Positions 8,010 to 16,693 of a DNA stretch of 64,000 nt are shown one piece after another. The notes beneath the pieces are model-generated. The model saw only the letters and a list, made by a program, of their open reading frames with translations, did no database searches and was not told where the DNA came from. The first letter of the stretch is position 1, and each line of letters begins with the position of its first letter. A program made the position numbers and the translations under genes. This DNA is from Pararobbsia alpina_A (GTDB lineage Bacteria; Pseudomonadota; Gammaproteobacteria; Burkholderiales; Burkholderiaceae). The stretch is from assembly GCF_965118125.1 (NCBI RefSeq), contig NZ_OZ221287.1, positions 1,178,001 to 1,242,000 on the forward strand, read 5' to 3'.

Positions 8010-8972
8010 ATGAAGACGTATCTGGTATCAGGCGCGACGGGGTTTGTGGGCAGGGAATTGGTGCCGGCGCTCGAACGGCAAGGCGGGCGTGTTGTCGGGC
8101 TGGTACGGAAGGCGAGGGGTGCCTCCGGCGGCTTCGACGTGATTGAAGCGGGTGAGGACTTCGCGCATATCGCCACGGCGTGGCCCCAAGGGTTTCGCCC
8201 GGATTGCATCATTCATCTCGCCGCCCGCGTGCACGTGATGCACGACACGGCGGCCGATCCGCTGGCGGCGTTTCGGGCAGTCAATGTTGACGCGGCGTTG
8301 AGGCTTGCCGAGGCTGGCGTTCGCGCGGGCGCGCGACGGTTCGTCTATGTCAGCAGCATCAAGGCACTCGGCGAGGACAGCGACCCGGGCAGGCCGCTTC
8401 GCGAGACGGATGAGCCGCGGCCGGTCGATCCGTACGGTCAGTCCAAGCGCGAAGCGGAAGTTGCACTGCTCGCGCTCGGACAGCGCACGGGGCTGGAGGT
8501 CGTCATTGTTCGCCCGCCGCTCGTATATGGGCCCGGTGTCGGGGCGAATTTCCTCAGCTTGATGGGGGTGGTCGCTAAAGGATGGCCATTGCCGCTCGGG
8601 AAGGCTGATGCGCCGCGGAGCCTGGTATCGATCGACAACCTGGTGTCGGCCGTCGTGGCGTGCGCCGACCATCCAGCCGCCGCAGGCGAGATTTTTCACG
8701 TCTCCGACGCAAGGGATGTCTCGGTCTCGCAACTCGTCCGATTGATCGCCGGCGCGATGCACCGCCGCGCGAACCTGATACCGGTGCCTGTGCCGGTGTT
8801 AAGGATGATTGGCAGCGTGACGGGGAAGTCGGAAACGATCAGGCGCCTGGTCGACCCCTTGCGGCTCGATGTAGAGAAGCTCGAGCGTCAGCTCGGCTGG
8901 GTGCCGCCATCGTCGATTGAAGCCACGCTGGCGCGCACGGTGGAGTGGTATCGCACGCGCGGCGTGTCATGA
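8010..8972 (+). CDS. UDP-2-acetamido-2,6-dideoxyhexulose 4-reductase (WbpV/WreQ-like SDR)
   Basis: Extended SDR of 320 residues with GATGFVG (8-14), catalytic Ser115/116, and Tyr142/Lys146 in DPYGQSKREAE. It resembles WbpV, the 4-keto reductase that produces UDP-D-QuiNAc (or UDP-D-FucNAc) from the WbpM product. It is the first of three rightward genes whose order (wbpV, wbpL, wbpM types) matches the Pseudomonas and Burkholderia O-antigen initiation set. I chose ATG 8010, preceded by AGAAGG at a 7-nt spacing, over an in-frame ATG 48 bp upstream. A general UDP-GlcNAc 4-epimerase is the main alternative. Confidence 0.75.
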   Translation: MKTYLVSGATGFVGRELVPALERQGGRVVGLVRKARGASGGFDVIEAGEDFAHIATAWPQGFRPDCIIHLAARVHVMHDTAADPLAAFRAVNVDAALRLAEAGVRAGARRFVYVSSIKALGEDSDPGRPLRETDEPRPVDPYGQSKREAEVALLALGQRTGLEVVIVRPPLVYGPGVGANFLSLMGVVAKGWPLPLGKADAPRSLVSIDNLVSAVVACADHPAAAGEIFHVSDARDVSVSQLVRLIAGAMHRRANLIPVPVPVLRMIGSVTGKSETIRRLVDPLRLDVEKLERQLGWVPPSSIEATLARTVEWYRTRGVS

Positions 8973-8983
8973 GGCGAGCCGCG

Positions 8984-9628
8984 TCAGGCGTGCGCTGCTG
9001 GAAGATTCTGAAAAGGGATGCTCAGGCAGACATTCATGGTGTAACTCGCGAGCTGGAGGATGCATGCTTCCTGCTCGTGAGCCATCGTGTCGATGACGAG
9101 TTCCGGGTGTTTCGGCGCCTCATAGGGCGAATCTAACCCCGTAAAATTCTTGATTTTCCCTTCTTCAGCGAGCCGATATAAGCCTTTCGGATCGCGTGCC
9201 CGACAGGTTTTAAAATCAGTGTTCACGAACACTTCATGAAAATGCGAGCCAATCGCGGCTCTCGCTCTTGAGCGATCGGCTTCAAACGGAGAAACCAGCG
9301 CGACGAAAGCCGTGATGCCAGCTCTCGAACACAATGCCGCAACTTCAGACGCGCGGCGTACGCTTTCTGCGCGATCTTCGGCCGAAAATCCTAGATCCGA
9401 ACTCAAACCGCTTCGAAGTGCATCGCCGTCGATCACGATGGTTCGAATGCCCCGGAGATCGAGCAGGCGGCTCGTTGCCGTGGCGAGCGTCGACTTTCCT
9501 GCACCAGACAATCCGGTCAACCAGAGGACTGGGGCGGCCCAGGCGCTGGGTGTCGGTGCGTGGATATTGCGGGGTGCCCCGCTAACCATGGCTGTGCGTT
9601 CGATACTTCCGGACTTTTGCACGCTCAC
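8984..9628 (-). CDS. cysC: Adenylylsulfate (APS) kinase
   Basis: P-loop kinase of 214 residues phosphorylating APS to PAPS in the cytoplasm. Walker A is GLSGAGKST (39-47). The APS-binding segment contains IDGDALRSGLSSDLGFS (about 65-81), and the C-terminal KGLYRLAEEGKIKNFTG (about 148-164) is typical CysC. The GTG start is supported by AGGAGG 8 nt upstream. It stands alone, with no cysD, cysN or cysH in the window, convergent with the wbpV-like gene and divergent from the wbpL-like gene. PAPS is both an assimilation intermediate and the universal sulfuryl donor, so a lone copy in a glycan locus may serve sulfation, but no sulfotransferase is visible here. Confidence 0.92.
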   Translation of the reverse strand: MSVQKSGSIERTAMVSGAPRNIHAPTPSAWAAPVLWLTGLSGAGKSTLATATSRLLDLRGIRTIVIDGDALRSGLSSDLGFSAEDRAESVRRASEVAALCSRAGITAFVALVSPFEADRSRARAAIGSHFHEVFVNTDFKTCRARDPKGLYRLAEEGKIKNFTGLDSPYEAPKHPELVIDTMAHEQEACILQLASYTMNVCLSIPFQNLPAAHA

Positions 9629-10229
9629 GCGTCGATCCTCCTACTTGTTGCGGTGTTCGAGACTACGTTTCCTTTCGGAAACTAAACATAAGCATGCTCG
9701 CACGAATTATCGTGCCTTGTAATCGACTTGTCATGTAAACGCATTACGGCAGTTAACAGCGAACTATATTTTCTCGTAGCGCGTGAGGGAAAAATGCGCT
9801 AAGCATGTTTAATTTATCTGAGTAACTAGCCCCGCTTTTGATGTATTTTCTGCTGTATATAACGGATATTCCCTATTGAACGCCTCTTTCCGGATTCTTT
9901 CGACATAAAGGATGCTTGATTTTTGCGATTATTTAAGAACGATTCGTATTTGCATTTAATCTTGCTGGTTAACTGACACGTCTGTCATCTGCGCGAGTTT
10001 CGCTGCGTGGGCTGTCGACAGGCATCTTTCGGGCGCGCTGCGAGACATCCCACGAGCGATTGAATGCACAGTCCTTCTTTCATCGGATCCGTTGAACTGC
10101 TGTTTGCGTTCGCGTCACTCAACCGACGGCGGTGATCGCTCAGACTCGACAGGCGCAGCGCGAAAAGGGTTCGAACATGCCGCCGCGTGGTATCGTTCTG
10201 ACTCCCCCAAGCTACCTGTTGTTTCACCC
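9629..10229. promoter_or_regulatory. AT-rich 600-bp spacer between cysC and the wbpL-like gene
   Basis: This stretch holds no convincing gene. It is clearly more AT-rich than its surroundings (about 9650-9990), as expected for a silenced or transferred promoter region. A TATATAAC box near 9856 could serve as a -10 element, but I cannot pair it with a good -35. The last 140 bp are open in the wbpL frame, yet contain only TTG candidates and no family-like sequence. Confidence 0.4.
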
Positions 10230-11210
10230 TTGAGCTTTACAAACACCGTACTGGCGACGATTTTCGTGGCCTTCGCCGCCAGTGTTTTGATCCTTGGACT
10301 TCTGCTTCGGACGGGCGCGGCGTGGAAGCTGGCCATGGATATTCCGAACGCGCGTTCGCTTCACACGCGTCCGACACCGCGGGTCGGGGGCTGGGCAGTC
10401 ACGCCTGTGGTCGTAGTCCTGATTCTTCTGATTGCGCAGCCATTGTGGCCATTGGCTGTACTCGCCGCGCTGCTGGGTTTGCTTTCTCAGGTCGACGATC
10501 GCCGCGGATTATCGGCGCGCTATCGATTTGCGGGGCATCTCTTTTGCGCGATCGCACTGGTCGCAATATCGCCGCCTCCGTACGGATGGTGGCTTGCAAT
10601 CCCGATGGTTGTCGTATTGGTCTGGATCAGCAACCTTTACAACTTCATGGACGGAGCGAACGGGTTGGCCGGCGGAATGGCGGTGATCGGGTTCGCAGCT
10701 TATGCGTTGATGGCGGGCGCGTTGCATGCGGACCTGAGCCTTGCCGCCGCCGTCATTGCGTCCGCAGCGGCAGGATTTCTGGTTTTCAACTTCCCGAATG
10801 CGAAAGTATTTCTCGGCGACGCCGGTTCGATTCCGCTGGGGTTTCTCGCCGGCGGAATGGGTTACTGGGGCTGGTGCTCACAAGCATGGCCGTATTGGTT
10901 TCCCGCGTTCGTGTTCTCGCCGTTTATCCTCGACGCATCCGTGACGCTGCTGAAACGGCTGGTAAGGCGCGAAAAGTTTTGGGAAGCGCATCGGCAGCAT
11001 TACTATCAGCGCATGATCGGGATGCAGGGTGCCCACACACCGGTGGTGTTGAAGTGGTATGCAGCCATGGTGTGCGGCATCGCACTTGCTTTGGCCTCGG
11101 CGACGTTGTCGGGTTTTTGGCCTCTCGTTGTCTTGGCCGCTTGGTTAATGATTCTTGCGCTTTGGGGTTGGACCGTCGATCGCCGCTGGCATCGTAAGCC
11201 GGCGTACTAA
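10230..11210 (+). CDS. WbpL-type undecaprenyl-phosphate HexNAc-1-phosphate transferase
   Basis: Polytopic inner-membrane phosphoglycosyltransferase (MraY/WecA superfamily) of about 326 residues that starts O-antigen assembly by moving a HexNAc-1-P (QuiNAc or FucNAc type) onto undecaprenyl phosphate. Family motifs in order: DIPNARSLHTRPTPRVGG after helix 1, QVDDRRGLS (the Mg-binding DD), NLYNFMDGANGLAGG, FLGDAGSIPLGF, and the His-rich loop EAHRQHYYQRM. The start is uncertain: no ATG or GTG precedes helix 1, and I chose TTG 10230, which gives a normal family length; a TTG at 10092 is possible. The wbpM-like gene follows after 14 bp. A second transferase of this superfamily lies at 52273-53379. 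Confidence 0.85.
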   Translation: MSFTNTVLATIFVAFAASVLILGLLLRTGAAWKLAMDIPNARSLHTRPTPRVGGWAVTPVVVVLILLIAQPLWPLAVLAALLGLLSQVDDRRGLSARYRFAGHLFCAIALVAISPPPYGWWLAIPMVVVLVWISNLYNFMDGANGLAGGMAVIGFAAYALMAGALHADLSLAAAVIASAAAGFLVFNFPNAKVFLGDAGSIPLGFLAGGMGYWGWCSQAWPYWFPAFVFSPFILDASVTLLKRLVRREKFWEAHRQHYYQRMIGMQGAHTPVVLKWYAAMVCGIALALASATLSGFWPLVVLAAWLMILALWGWTVDRRWHRKPAY

Positions 11211-11224
11211 GAGACTGCCTGACT

Positions 11225-13150
11225 ATGCCTACTCTCAAACAAATCTGTTTCAACGCGCGGGTGCTCTCATTCGCGGCGTTTGGCTTCGACATCGCCGCCG
11301 TATTTCTGACCTGGGTGGCGGCCTATTGCATTCGCTTCAACGGTTTGCCTCCCGACATATTCCTGCACGGTGGCTTGCATGCCGCGCTCTGGATCACGCC
11401 GCTCTACGCGATCATGTTCCGCGTGTTCGGCCTGTACCGAGGCATGTGGGTGTTTGCCAGCCTGCCGGATCTGATGCGCATCGCGAAGGCGGTACTGGCC
11501 GGTGCGATCGTCGCCACGGTCGTCTCTGCGATGCTTCAGCCGTTTCCTGCCATTCCTCGTTCGGTGCTGATCGTTGGCCCGATACTGTTGTTCCTTGTGA
11601 TGGGCGGCGCACGGGGCATGTACCGCGCCACCAAGGAGTTCTACCGATACGGCGGCCTCGTAGCCCAAGGCAAGCCGGTTCTCGTCATCGGTGCCGGCGA
11701 CGAAGGCGCGAGCCTTGCGCGCGAATTGCGCCGCTCGCCCGAATGGCGACTCGTTGGCTTGCTTGACGACGATGCAGCCAAGCAGGGCCGTGAGATTCAC
11801 GGCTACAAAGTGCTGGGCCGGATCCAGGACCTGAAGAAGATCGCGGAAGCCCGCAAGATTGAAAACGTGATCATCGCAATGCCAGGAGCCACCGTCGAAT
11901 CGCACAGACGGGTTGCCACCCTATGCGTGCGCGCTGGGGTCAAGTCGATGGTGCTGCCAGCGCTCACACCGCTCACGCAAGGCCAGCCGTTTCTGACCCG
12001 CGTGCGCCAGATCGATCTCGAAGACCTGCTTGGCCGCGATGCCGTGACGATCGACACGCCGCACGTCGAGCATCTGCTGCGTGGCCGCATCGTCATGGTC
12101 ACGGGCGCTGGCGGGTCGATCGGTTCGGAGCTGTGCCGCCAGATTCTGCGGTTTAACCCGGCACAGCTGATCGCCTACGAAATTTCCGAGTACGCGATTT
12201 ACAAGCTCGTCGAAGAGCTGCACGAAAAATTTCCGAATATCGGCGTGGTGCCGGTGATCGGGGACGTCAAGGACTCGCTGCTGCTCGATCAGACGTTCCA
12301 GCGCTACGCCCCGCATATTGTTTATCACGCGGCCGCCTACAAGCACGTGCCGTTGATGGAAGAGGTCAACGCATGGCAAGCGATTCGCAACAACGTGCTC
12401 GGCACCTATCGCGTTGCCCGGGCCGCGATGCGCTTCAAAGTGCCGAGTTTCGTGATGATCTCGACGGACAAGGCCGTCAATCCGACGAACGTCATGGGCG
12501 CGTCGAAGCGCCTGGCCGAGATGGCGCTGCAGGCGCTCCAGCAGACCAGCGAGCACACGCGCTTCGAAACCGTGCGGTTCGGTAACGTGCTTGGTAGCGC
12601 AGGCAGTGTGATCCCGAAGTTCCAGCAGCAGATTGCGCGCGGTGGCCCCGTGACGGTCACGCACCCGGAAATCACGCGTTTCTTCATGACGATTCCCGAG
12701 GCCGCTCAGCTTGTGCTGCAGGCTTCGAGCATGGGCGAGGGCGGCGAGATTTTTCTGCTCGACATGGGGCAGCCGGTCCGCATCGCGGATCTGGCGCGCG
12801 ACCTGATTCGTCTTTATGGCTTCCGTGACGACCAGATCAAGATCGTCTATTCGGGCCTTCGTCCGGGCGAAAAGCTCTATGAGGAGTTGCTGGCCGACGA
12901 AGAGACGACGCGCCCGACACACCACGCGAAGCTGCGTGTTGCACGCGCCCGGGAAGCGTCACCTGGCTTGCTCGAGGAGCTGCTGCCGTGGCTGATGCAG
13001 CATCGGATTCCTTCCGACGATGAGGTGCGCCGCGATTTGCGCAAGTGGGTCGAGGAGTATGCGCCCGCCGCAAGCCCGACGTTGACGAGCGTGCAAGCGG
13101 TAGGGGCGTCGGCGAGTTCATCTCACCCGGCTAGCGCCGCGAGTGCTTGA
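11225..13150 (+). CDS. wbpM: WbpM/CapD-type UDP-HexNAc 4,6-dehydratase
   Basis: Large membrane-anchored dehydratase (641 residues) converting UDP-GlcNAc to UDP-4-keto-6-deoxy-GlcNAc. About four transmembrane helices occupy residues 10-130. A first Rossmann module follows with VIGAGDEGASLA (154-165), then the catalytic SDR module with TGAGGSIGSE (293-302). The triad is the altered type of this family, with Met replacing Tyr: Ser413, Met424 and Lys428 in the STDKAVNPTNVMGASK region. The Ala/Ser-rich tail after about residue 615 is not conserved. With the WbpV-like reductase and WbpL-like transferase upstream, it completes synthesis and loading of the first O-antigen sugar. Confidence 0.93.
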   Translation: MPTLKQICFNARVLSFAAFGFDIAAVFLTWVAAYCIRFNGLPPDIFLHGGLHAALWITPLYAIMFRVFGLYRGMWVFASLPDLMRIAKAVLAGAIVATVVSAMLQPFPAIPRSVLIVGPILLFLVMGGARGMYRATKEFYRYGGLVAQGKPVLVIGAGDEGASLARELRRSPEWRLVGLLDDDAAKQGREIHGYKVLGRIQDLKKIAEARKIENVIIAMPGATVESHRRVATLCVRAGVKSMVLPALTPLTQGQPFLTRVRQIDLEDLLGRDAVTIDTPHVEHLLRGRIVMVTGAGGSIGSELCRQILRFNPAQLIAYEISEYAIYKLVEELHEKFPNIGVVPVIGDVKDSLLLDQTFQRYAPHIVYHAAAYKHVPLMEEVNAWQAIRNNVLGTYRVARAAMRFKVPSFVMISTDKAVNPTNVMGASKRLAEMALQALQQTSEHTRFETVRFGNVLGSAGSVIPKFQQQIARGGPVTVTHPEITRFFMTIPEAAQLVLQASSMGEGGEIFLLDMGQPVRIADLARDLIRLYGFRDDQIKIVYSGLRPGEKLYEELLADEETTRPTHHAKLRVARAREASPGLLEELLPWLMQHRIPSDDEVRRDLRKWVEEYAPAASPTLTSVQAVGASASSSHPASAASA

Positions 13151-13641
13151 ACTTTTGGGCGCGCGAGTACTGGCGGGAGTCGCCAATGCGCCCTGACTCG
13201 CAATTGCCGACATATCGCAATGTCGCGTCGCACGCAAACGCGACGGATGTTGGTGCGGCGCCCGCCGCGCTCGAACCCATCTCCCCAGTAGAAAAGTGGG
13301 CAAGCAGTCACGTCGTATCGCGACCCGGCGTTAAGGCTGGCCCGTACATCCATCGCGCCAGCCCCAAGTTGCCGCCGAATGTGGCGCGTATGACATCAGG
13401 CCGGGATGTAGCTTCACGCCGAACACACCGAAGTGGCAGCCCAGGTTATGTTCTTCGAGCGTCGATTCGATACGCCGCGCCCACTGTGTCAAATCCGTAT
13501 TTCCGCATAGGCGTGCCGAAGGGGATACGATTCCTCCGATTCGGGAAGGCGTTCAGGTGCTGACGATGCGCGTTTCGCTGACACCGCGAGGTCGGCATTC
13601 CGAATGGGGTAAAATTTTGGTCCCGCAAAGGACGAAGCCAA
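13151..13641. other. 490-bp spacer with a possible decayed gene on the minus strand
   Basis: No complete gene is supported. On the minus strand, a frame of about 73 codons without a start codon runs from about 13553 to a TAA at 13331-13333. Its translation is protein-like (for example WARRIESTLEEHN and LGCHFGVFGVKLHPG), and I do not recognise the family. It may be a remnant of a gene lost when the acyltransferase gene entered. Other frames here look random. Confidence 0.3.
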
Positions 13642-14763
13642 ATGCGTCAAAAGATACTGCCTGGACTGACAGGGGCCCGAGGAATTGCAGCCTTAATCGT
13701 GGCCATTGATCATTCACTCCCCGCGTGGCCACATTTCCGAGTCACAGCCTTTGTTGCCGAGCTAGGTTTCCTTGCGGTGCCGTTTTTCTTTTGTCTTTCT
13801 GGTTTTGTCATGCAGTGGAGTTGGAATGCCGTTCCACGGAAGCCGTTTGAATTTATTGTGCGGCGCTTTTCTAGAATTTATCCACTCGCCATATTGACGC
13901 TCGTCGCTGCGCTTGTCGCTTTTAAGCTAATCGGTGCTTCGCTTGCTGGTTATGCGGGACCCCGGTCTTCAATCGTGCTCTCGGCTCTCTTGCTCCAGTC
14001 GTGGGCATATAACACTCCTGAGATCCGCCAAAGCTGGAACGGGGTAAGTTGGAGCCTATCGTGCGAAATGCTCTTCTACGTGATATCGCCGTTCGCTCTT
14101 CCACTCATCCAATCGATTAATATTCGACGCTGCACCCAATGGTTGGTGTTCTTGGTGTTGTTTTATGCTGCGTTGAAGGTGATTGGAAGCCGAACGTTGG
14201 GCGAAGACTTTTTGATTTTTTCTCCGATCGCTAGATTGCCCGAGTACCTTTGCGGTGCGCTCGTGGCGAGAATATTCATTCTCACGAAAGAACGAAATAT
14301 TCGGATCGGAGTCGCGCTTCCATTGATTGTGGGTTATATTGCCCCGATTCTGATTGCATATCGAGTCGCGGGAATCACATCCGCAAGTTGGCTCGATTTT
14401 GTTGGATTGCCCGGATCGCTCGCATTCATATTTTTTATTGCAAACCGCGATCGAAATAACGACCGATCCTCATCGACAGTAATTGCCTCCAAACCTCTTG
14501 TCACGCTGGGTGACGCATCATATGCGCTTTACATGACCCACGCATTGACTCTTGGTCTGGTCGGTACTCTCTTTTTGCATCTTCAGTTTGTGGCTGCCAC
14601 TGCAGTCGGCGGAGAAGCGCTCAGAGCGGCGTTTGTTATCATCGCTATCGCCATTGCGTTGCTCATTCATCGTTCATTCGAGGAGCCAATTTACGCTTTC
14701 CTCACACGCTCGCTGATCAGACGCAAGAAGAAGGACTCAAGTGTCGTTTCGTCGACCGGTTAG
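13642..14763 (+). CDS. Acyltransferase family 3 membrane O-acyltransferase (OafA-like)
   Basis: Integral membrane protein of 373 residues with about ten hydrophobic helices. It should transfer an acetyl or other acyl group from the cytoplasm to a surface glycan. The family motif R-X10-H is present as Arg13 and His24 (GARGIAALIVAIDHS), and the second typical element FFFCLSGFVMQW follows at about 48-59, then RRFSRIYP (about 74-81). There is no periplasmic SGNH domain, so this is the short type. Base composition is visibly more AT-rich than that of the surrounding genes, with codons such as TTT, ATT and AAT common, suggesting recent transfer. It ends one base before the convergent bufC stop. Confidence 0.88.
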   Translation: MRQKILPGLTGARGIAALIVAIDHSLPAWPHFRVTAFVAELGFLAVPFFFCLSGFVMQWSWNAVPRKPFEFIVRRFSRIYPLAILTLVAALVAFKLIGASLAGYAGPRSSIVLSALLLQSWAYNTPEIRQSWNGVSWSLSCEMLFYVISPFALPLIQSINIRRCTQWLVFLVLFYAALKVIGSRTLGEDFLIFSPIARLPEYLCGALVARIFILTKERNIRIGVALPLIVGYIAPILIAYRVAGITSASWLDFVGLPGSLAFIFFIANRDRNNDRSSSTVIASKPLVTLGDASYALYMTHALTLGLVGTLFLHLQFVAATAVGGEALRAAFVIIAIAIALLIHRSFEEPIYAFLTRSLIRRKKKDSSVVSSTG

Positions 14764-14764
14764 G

Positions 14765-15784
14765 TCAGGTGCGCGAACTCCGTTCTGGTGTAGCTATAGG
14801 CAATGTCGATACGACCTTCTTTCGCACACCCACAACTACCAGCGCCTGAGTCCACACGCTCCATTGCCTGGAGAAGTCGAACGACTCATCGACAGCGAAC
14901 GCAATATCAAGCGCTTCATTCAACGTGCGGCCGCCTTGAAGAGCCACAAAGGCGCAATGCGCGGCTTCCGACTGGTTCAGCACGGTCGCACGCCATGCGG
15001 GACGCACGACGAGCGCATACGAGGGTGCGGCGATTGATGCTGGAAAGATGCCGCCGGGCTGATGGGCGCGCCAGATGTCACCGATCGCAAATGGCGATTC
15101 GATCGCGCAGCACGCGGGATGGATTGCTACGCGCTCGTCAAGCAAACCGCCGCCCACGCGCGCCCACTCCTCCGTCGTGAAGGGCTTCACGTCCTGCGCA
15201 TAGTGCGCTTGATGCGCGGCCCATTCGAGCCGTGCCATATCGGCGAAGTACGTATATTTTGTGTCGCTCTCGTAAGTCGCGATAAACGCCGGTAGCGCAT
15301 CGCCGAACCGATTGAGGTCACCGCTTTGCGACGGATGCGCGAGACCATATGCACGAGAGAGTGCGTCGAAATACGCATCGCCGACCAGCGACAACAAGAC
15401 CGGGTAGGCGTTGGCCAATGCTGCCCGGCGATGCGCGTGGACGTTGCCGCGATAGAGGCCGACGCGATCGATCAGTTTCGAAAGCGATGGATCCATCACG
15501 GATTCGTCGGCGCGGTTGCACGAGTCAGCCGTCAAGTCGTGATAAGGGCTCGCTTCTGGCGTGCGGTGTAGTCCGTCGTCTGCTCGCGCAAGCTTCTCCA
15601 TCAACGCCGACGTGCGCGACGAATCGAGCAACGCTGCCGCAAACTCGATTTGCAACGCGGACGGCGCGGTAGACGCAGCTAACTCAGGCGACGCAGCCAA
15701 CGCGGACGACGCGGCAAACTCGGGCGAGCCAGGCAATGCAGCCAACTCAGGCAAGGCAGGCAACGCATCACTCCGCCCCGACAT
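14765..15784 (-). CDS. bufC: BufC/HvfC-like partner protein (DUF2063)
   Basis: Soluble 339-residue protein, third gene of a bufferin-type operon. DUF2063 proteins are paired with DUF692 (MNIO) enzymes and are thought to act as recognition partners that bring the precursor peptide to the enzyme. The family core is clear: a short helix LQIEFAAALL (about 45-54), then LYRGNVHAHRRAALANAYPVL and the C-terminal helical region. The protein is longer than usual (about 250). The excess is an N-terminal Ala/Pro/Ser-rich extension made of 6-residue repeats (about 8-43) and an insertion near 55-110. The start overlaps the end of bufB by 17 bp. Its stop is one base from the convergent acyltransferase stop, so no room is left for a downstream bufD. 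Confidence 0.85.
   Translation of the reverse strand: MSGRSDALPALPELAALPGSPEFAASSALAASPELAASTAPSALQIEFAAALLDSSRTSALMEKLARADDGLHRTPEASPYHDLTADSCNRADESVMDPSLSKLIDRVGLYRGNVHAHRRAALANAYPVLLSLVGDAYFDALSRAYGLAHPSQSGDLNRFGDALPAFIATYESDTKYTYFADMARLEWAAHQAHYAQDVKPFTTEEWARVGGGLLDERVAIHPACCAIESPFAIGDIWRAHQPGGIFPASIAAPSYALVVRPAWRATVLNQSEAAHCAFVALQGGRTLNEALDIAFAVDESFDFSRQWSVWTQALVVVGVRKKVVSTLPIATPERSSRT
15672..15743. repeat. In-frame 18-bp tandem repeat in the 5' part of bufC
   Basis: Three clear copies and a weaker fourth of an 18-bp unit lie end to end (15672-15689, 15690-15707, 15708-15725, 15726-15743). They encode six-residue Ala-rich steps such as ELAAST. Units differ by a few bases each, so the array is not very recent. 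It accounts for most of the N-terminal extension of BufC. Confidence 0.65.
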
Positions 15785-16658
15785 GACTCACCTCCGCACG
15801 GCCAACCTGCTCGAGCGCAGCGAGCATCGCACGTTCGCGCCTGCTCTTCGCGAGCCGCGCTTCATCGAGCAACACATCAAGAGAAGGTACGTCGGTGTCC
15901 CACTCGATCAACGTCGGTACCGCGCCAAACCGGCGAACCGCATGTTCGTAGAGATCCCAAACAGCAGGCGCGACCCGTGAGCCATGATCGTCGATCACCG
16001 CGACCTCAGTCACACGATGTCCGGCGAGGTGGATCTCGCCGACATACTCGCGCGGCATCGCCTCCATGGCCGCGATTGCGTTCTCACCATGGTTGCATTC
16101 GTTGACGAACAGATTGTTCACATCGAGCAGCACACCGCAGCCGGTGCGCTTCGCCAGCTCAGCGAGAAAAGCGGTCTCGCCATACTGATCATCCCGAAAG
16201 CGAACATATGTCGATACATTTTCAAGGAGAATCGGTCTCTTGAGTCGGTCCTGCAGAGTGTTCACGCGGGCCTCGAGCCAGTCGAGCGCGCCGTCGGTCA
16301 GGGGCATCGGCAAAAGATCGTTGAGATGACCATCGGGTACAGCGCCCCAGCACAGATGTTCCGATACGACCGCTGGCTCGATACGCGTCGCGAGACGAGC
16401 CAGCTTGTCGAGATGCATGGGATCGATCGGCGTCGGAGAACCCAAACCCAGGCCCACACCATGCAGGCTCACCGGCAGATCGCGCCGCACGGTCTCGAGC
16501 ACGTGCAGGTCGTATCCGCCATCACCAAAGTAATTCTCGCTATGCACTTCGACCCAGTCGGTCGCAGGCACGGCTGATAGAAACTCGCGATAGTGCGAAT
16601 GACGGAGTCCGATGCCGACGCCGGAAGGCGCTCGTGCACGATCGGAGTTCGAGGGCAT
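15768..16658 (-). CDS. bufB: BufB, DUF692-family multinuclear iron oxidative enzyme (MNIO)
   Basis: TIM-barrel enzyme of 296 residues expected to oxidise cysteines of the BufA precursor. Family motifs: WVEVHSENYF (35-44), SLHGVGLGLGS (64-74), SEHLCW (99-104), LENVSTY (145-151), LLDVNNLFVN (177-186), GEIHLAGH (207-214) and IEWDTDVPS (251-259). The His, Glu, Asp and Asn in these motifs are where MbnB-type enzymes bind their two or three irons. ATG 16658 was chosen because GAGGT lies 5 nt upstream and the protein then begins just before the conserved GIGLRHSHY. It lies 35 bp after bufA and overlaps bufC. Confidence 0.93.
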   Translation of the reverse strand: MPSNSDRARAPSGVGIGLRHSHYREFLSAVPATDWVEVHSENYFGDGGYDLHVLETVRRDLPVSLHGVGLGLGSPTPIDPMHLDKLARLATRIEPAVVSEHLCWGAVPDGHLNDLLPMPLTDGALDWLEARVNTLQDRLKRPILLENVSTYVRFRDDQYGETAFLAELAKRTGCGVLLDVNNLFVNECNHGENAIAAMEAMPREYVGEIHLAGHRVTEVAVIDDHGSRVAPAVWDLYEHAVRRFGAVPTLIEWDTDVPSLDVLLDEARLAKSRRERAMLAALEQVGRAEVSHVGAE

Positions 16659-16693
16659 CGGAACCTCATTAAAGATTGAGGAGACGGCCGACC

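Noticed and set aside
8984..9628. Complete sulfate activation operon
   Set aside because: Only cysC is present; no sulfate adenylyltransferase or PAPS reductase gene is found in the window.
9629..10229. JUMPstart/ops element before the O-antigen genes
   Set aside because: The GGCGGTAGCG-type ops sequence is absent from this spacer and from 7829-8009.
13151..13641. Insertion sequence or transposase remnant next to the acyltransferase
   Set aside because: No terminal inverted repeats, target duplication or DDE-type motif could be seen.
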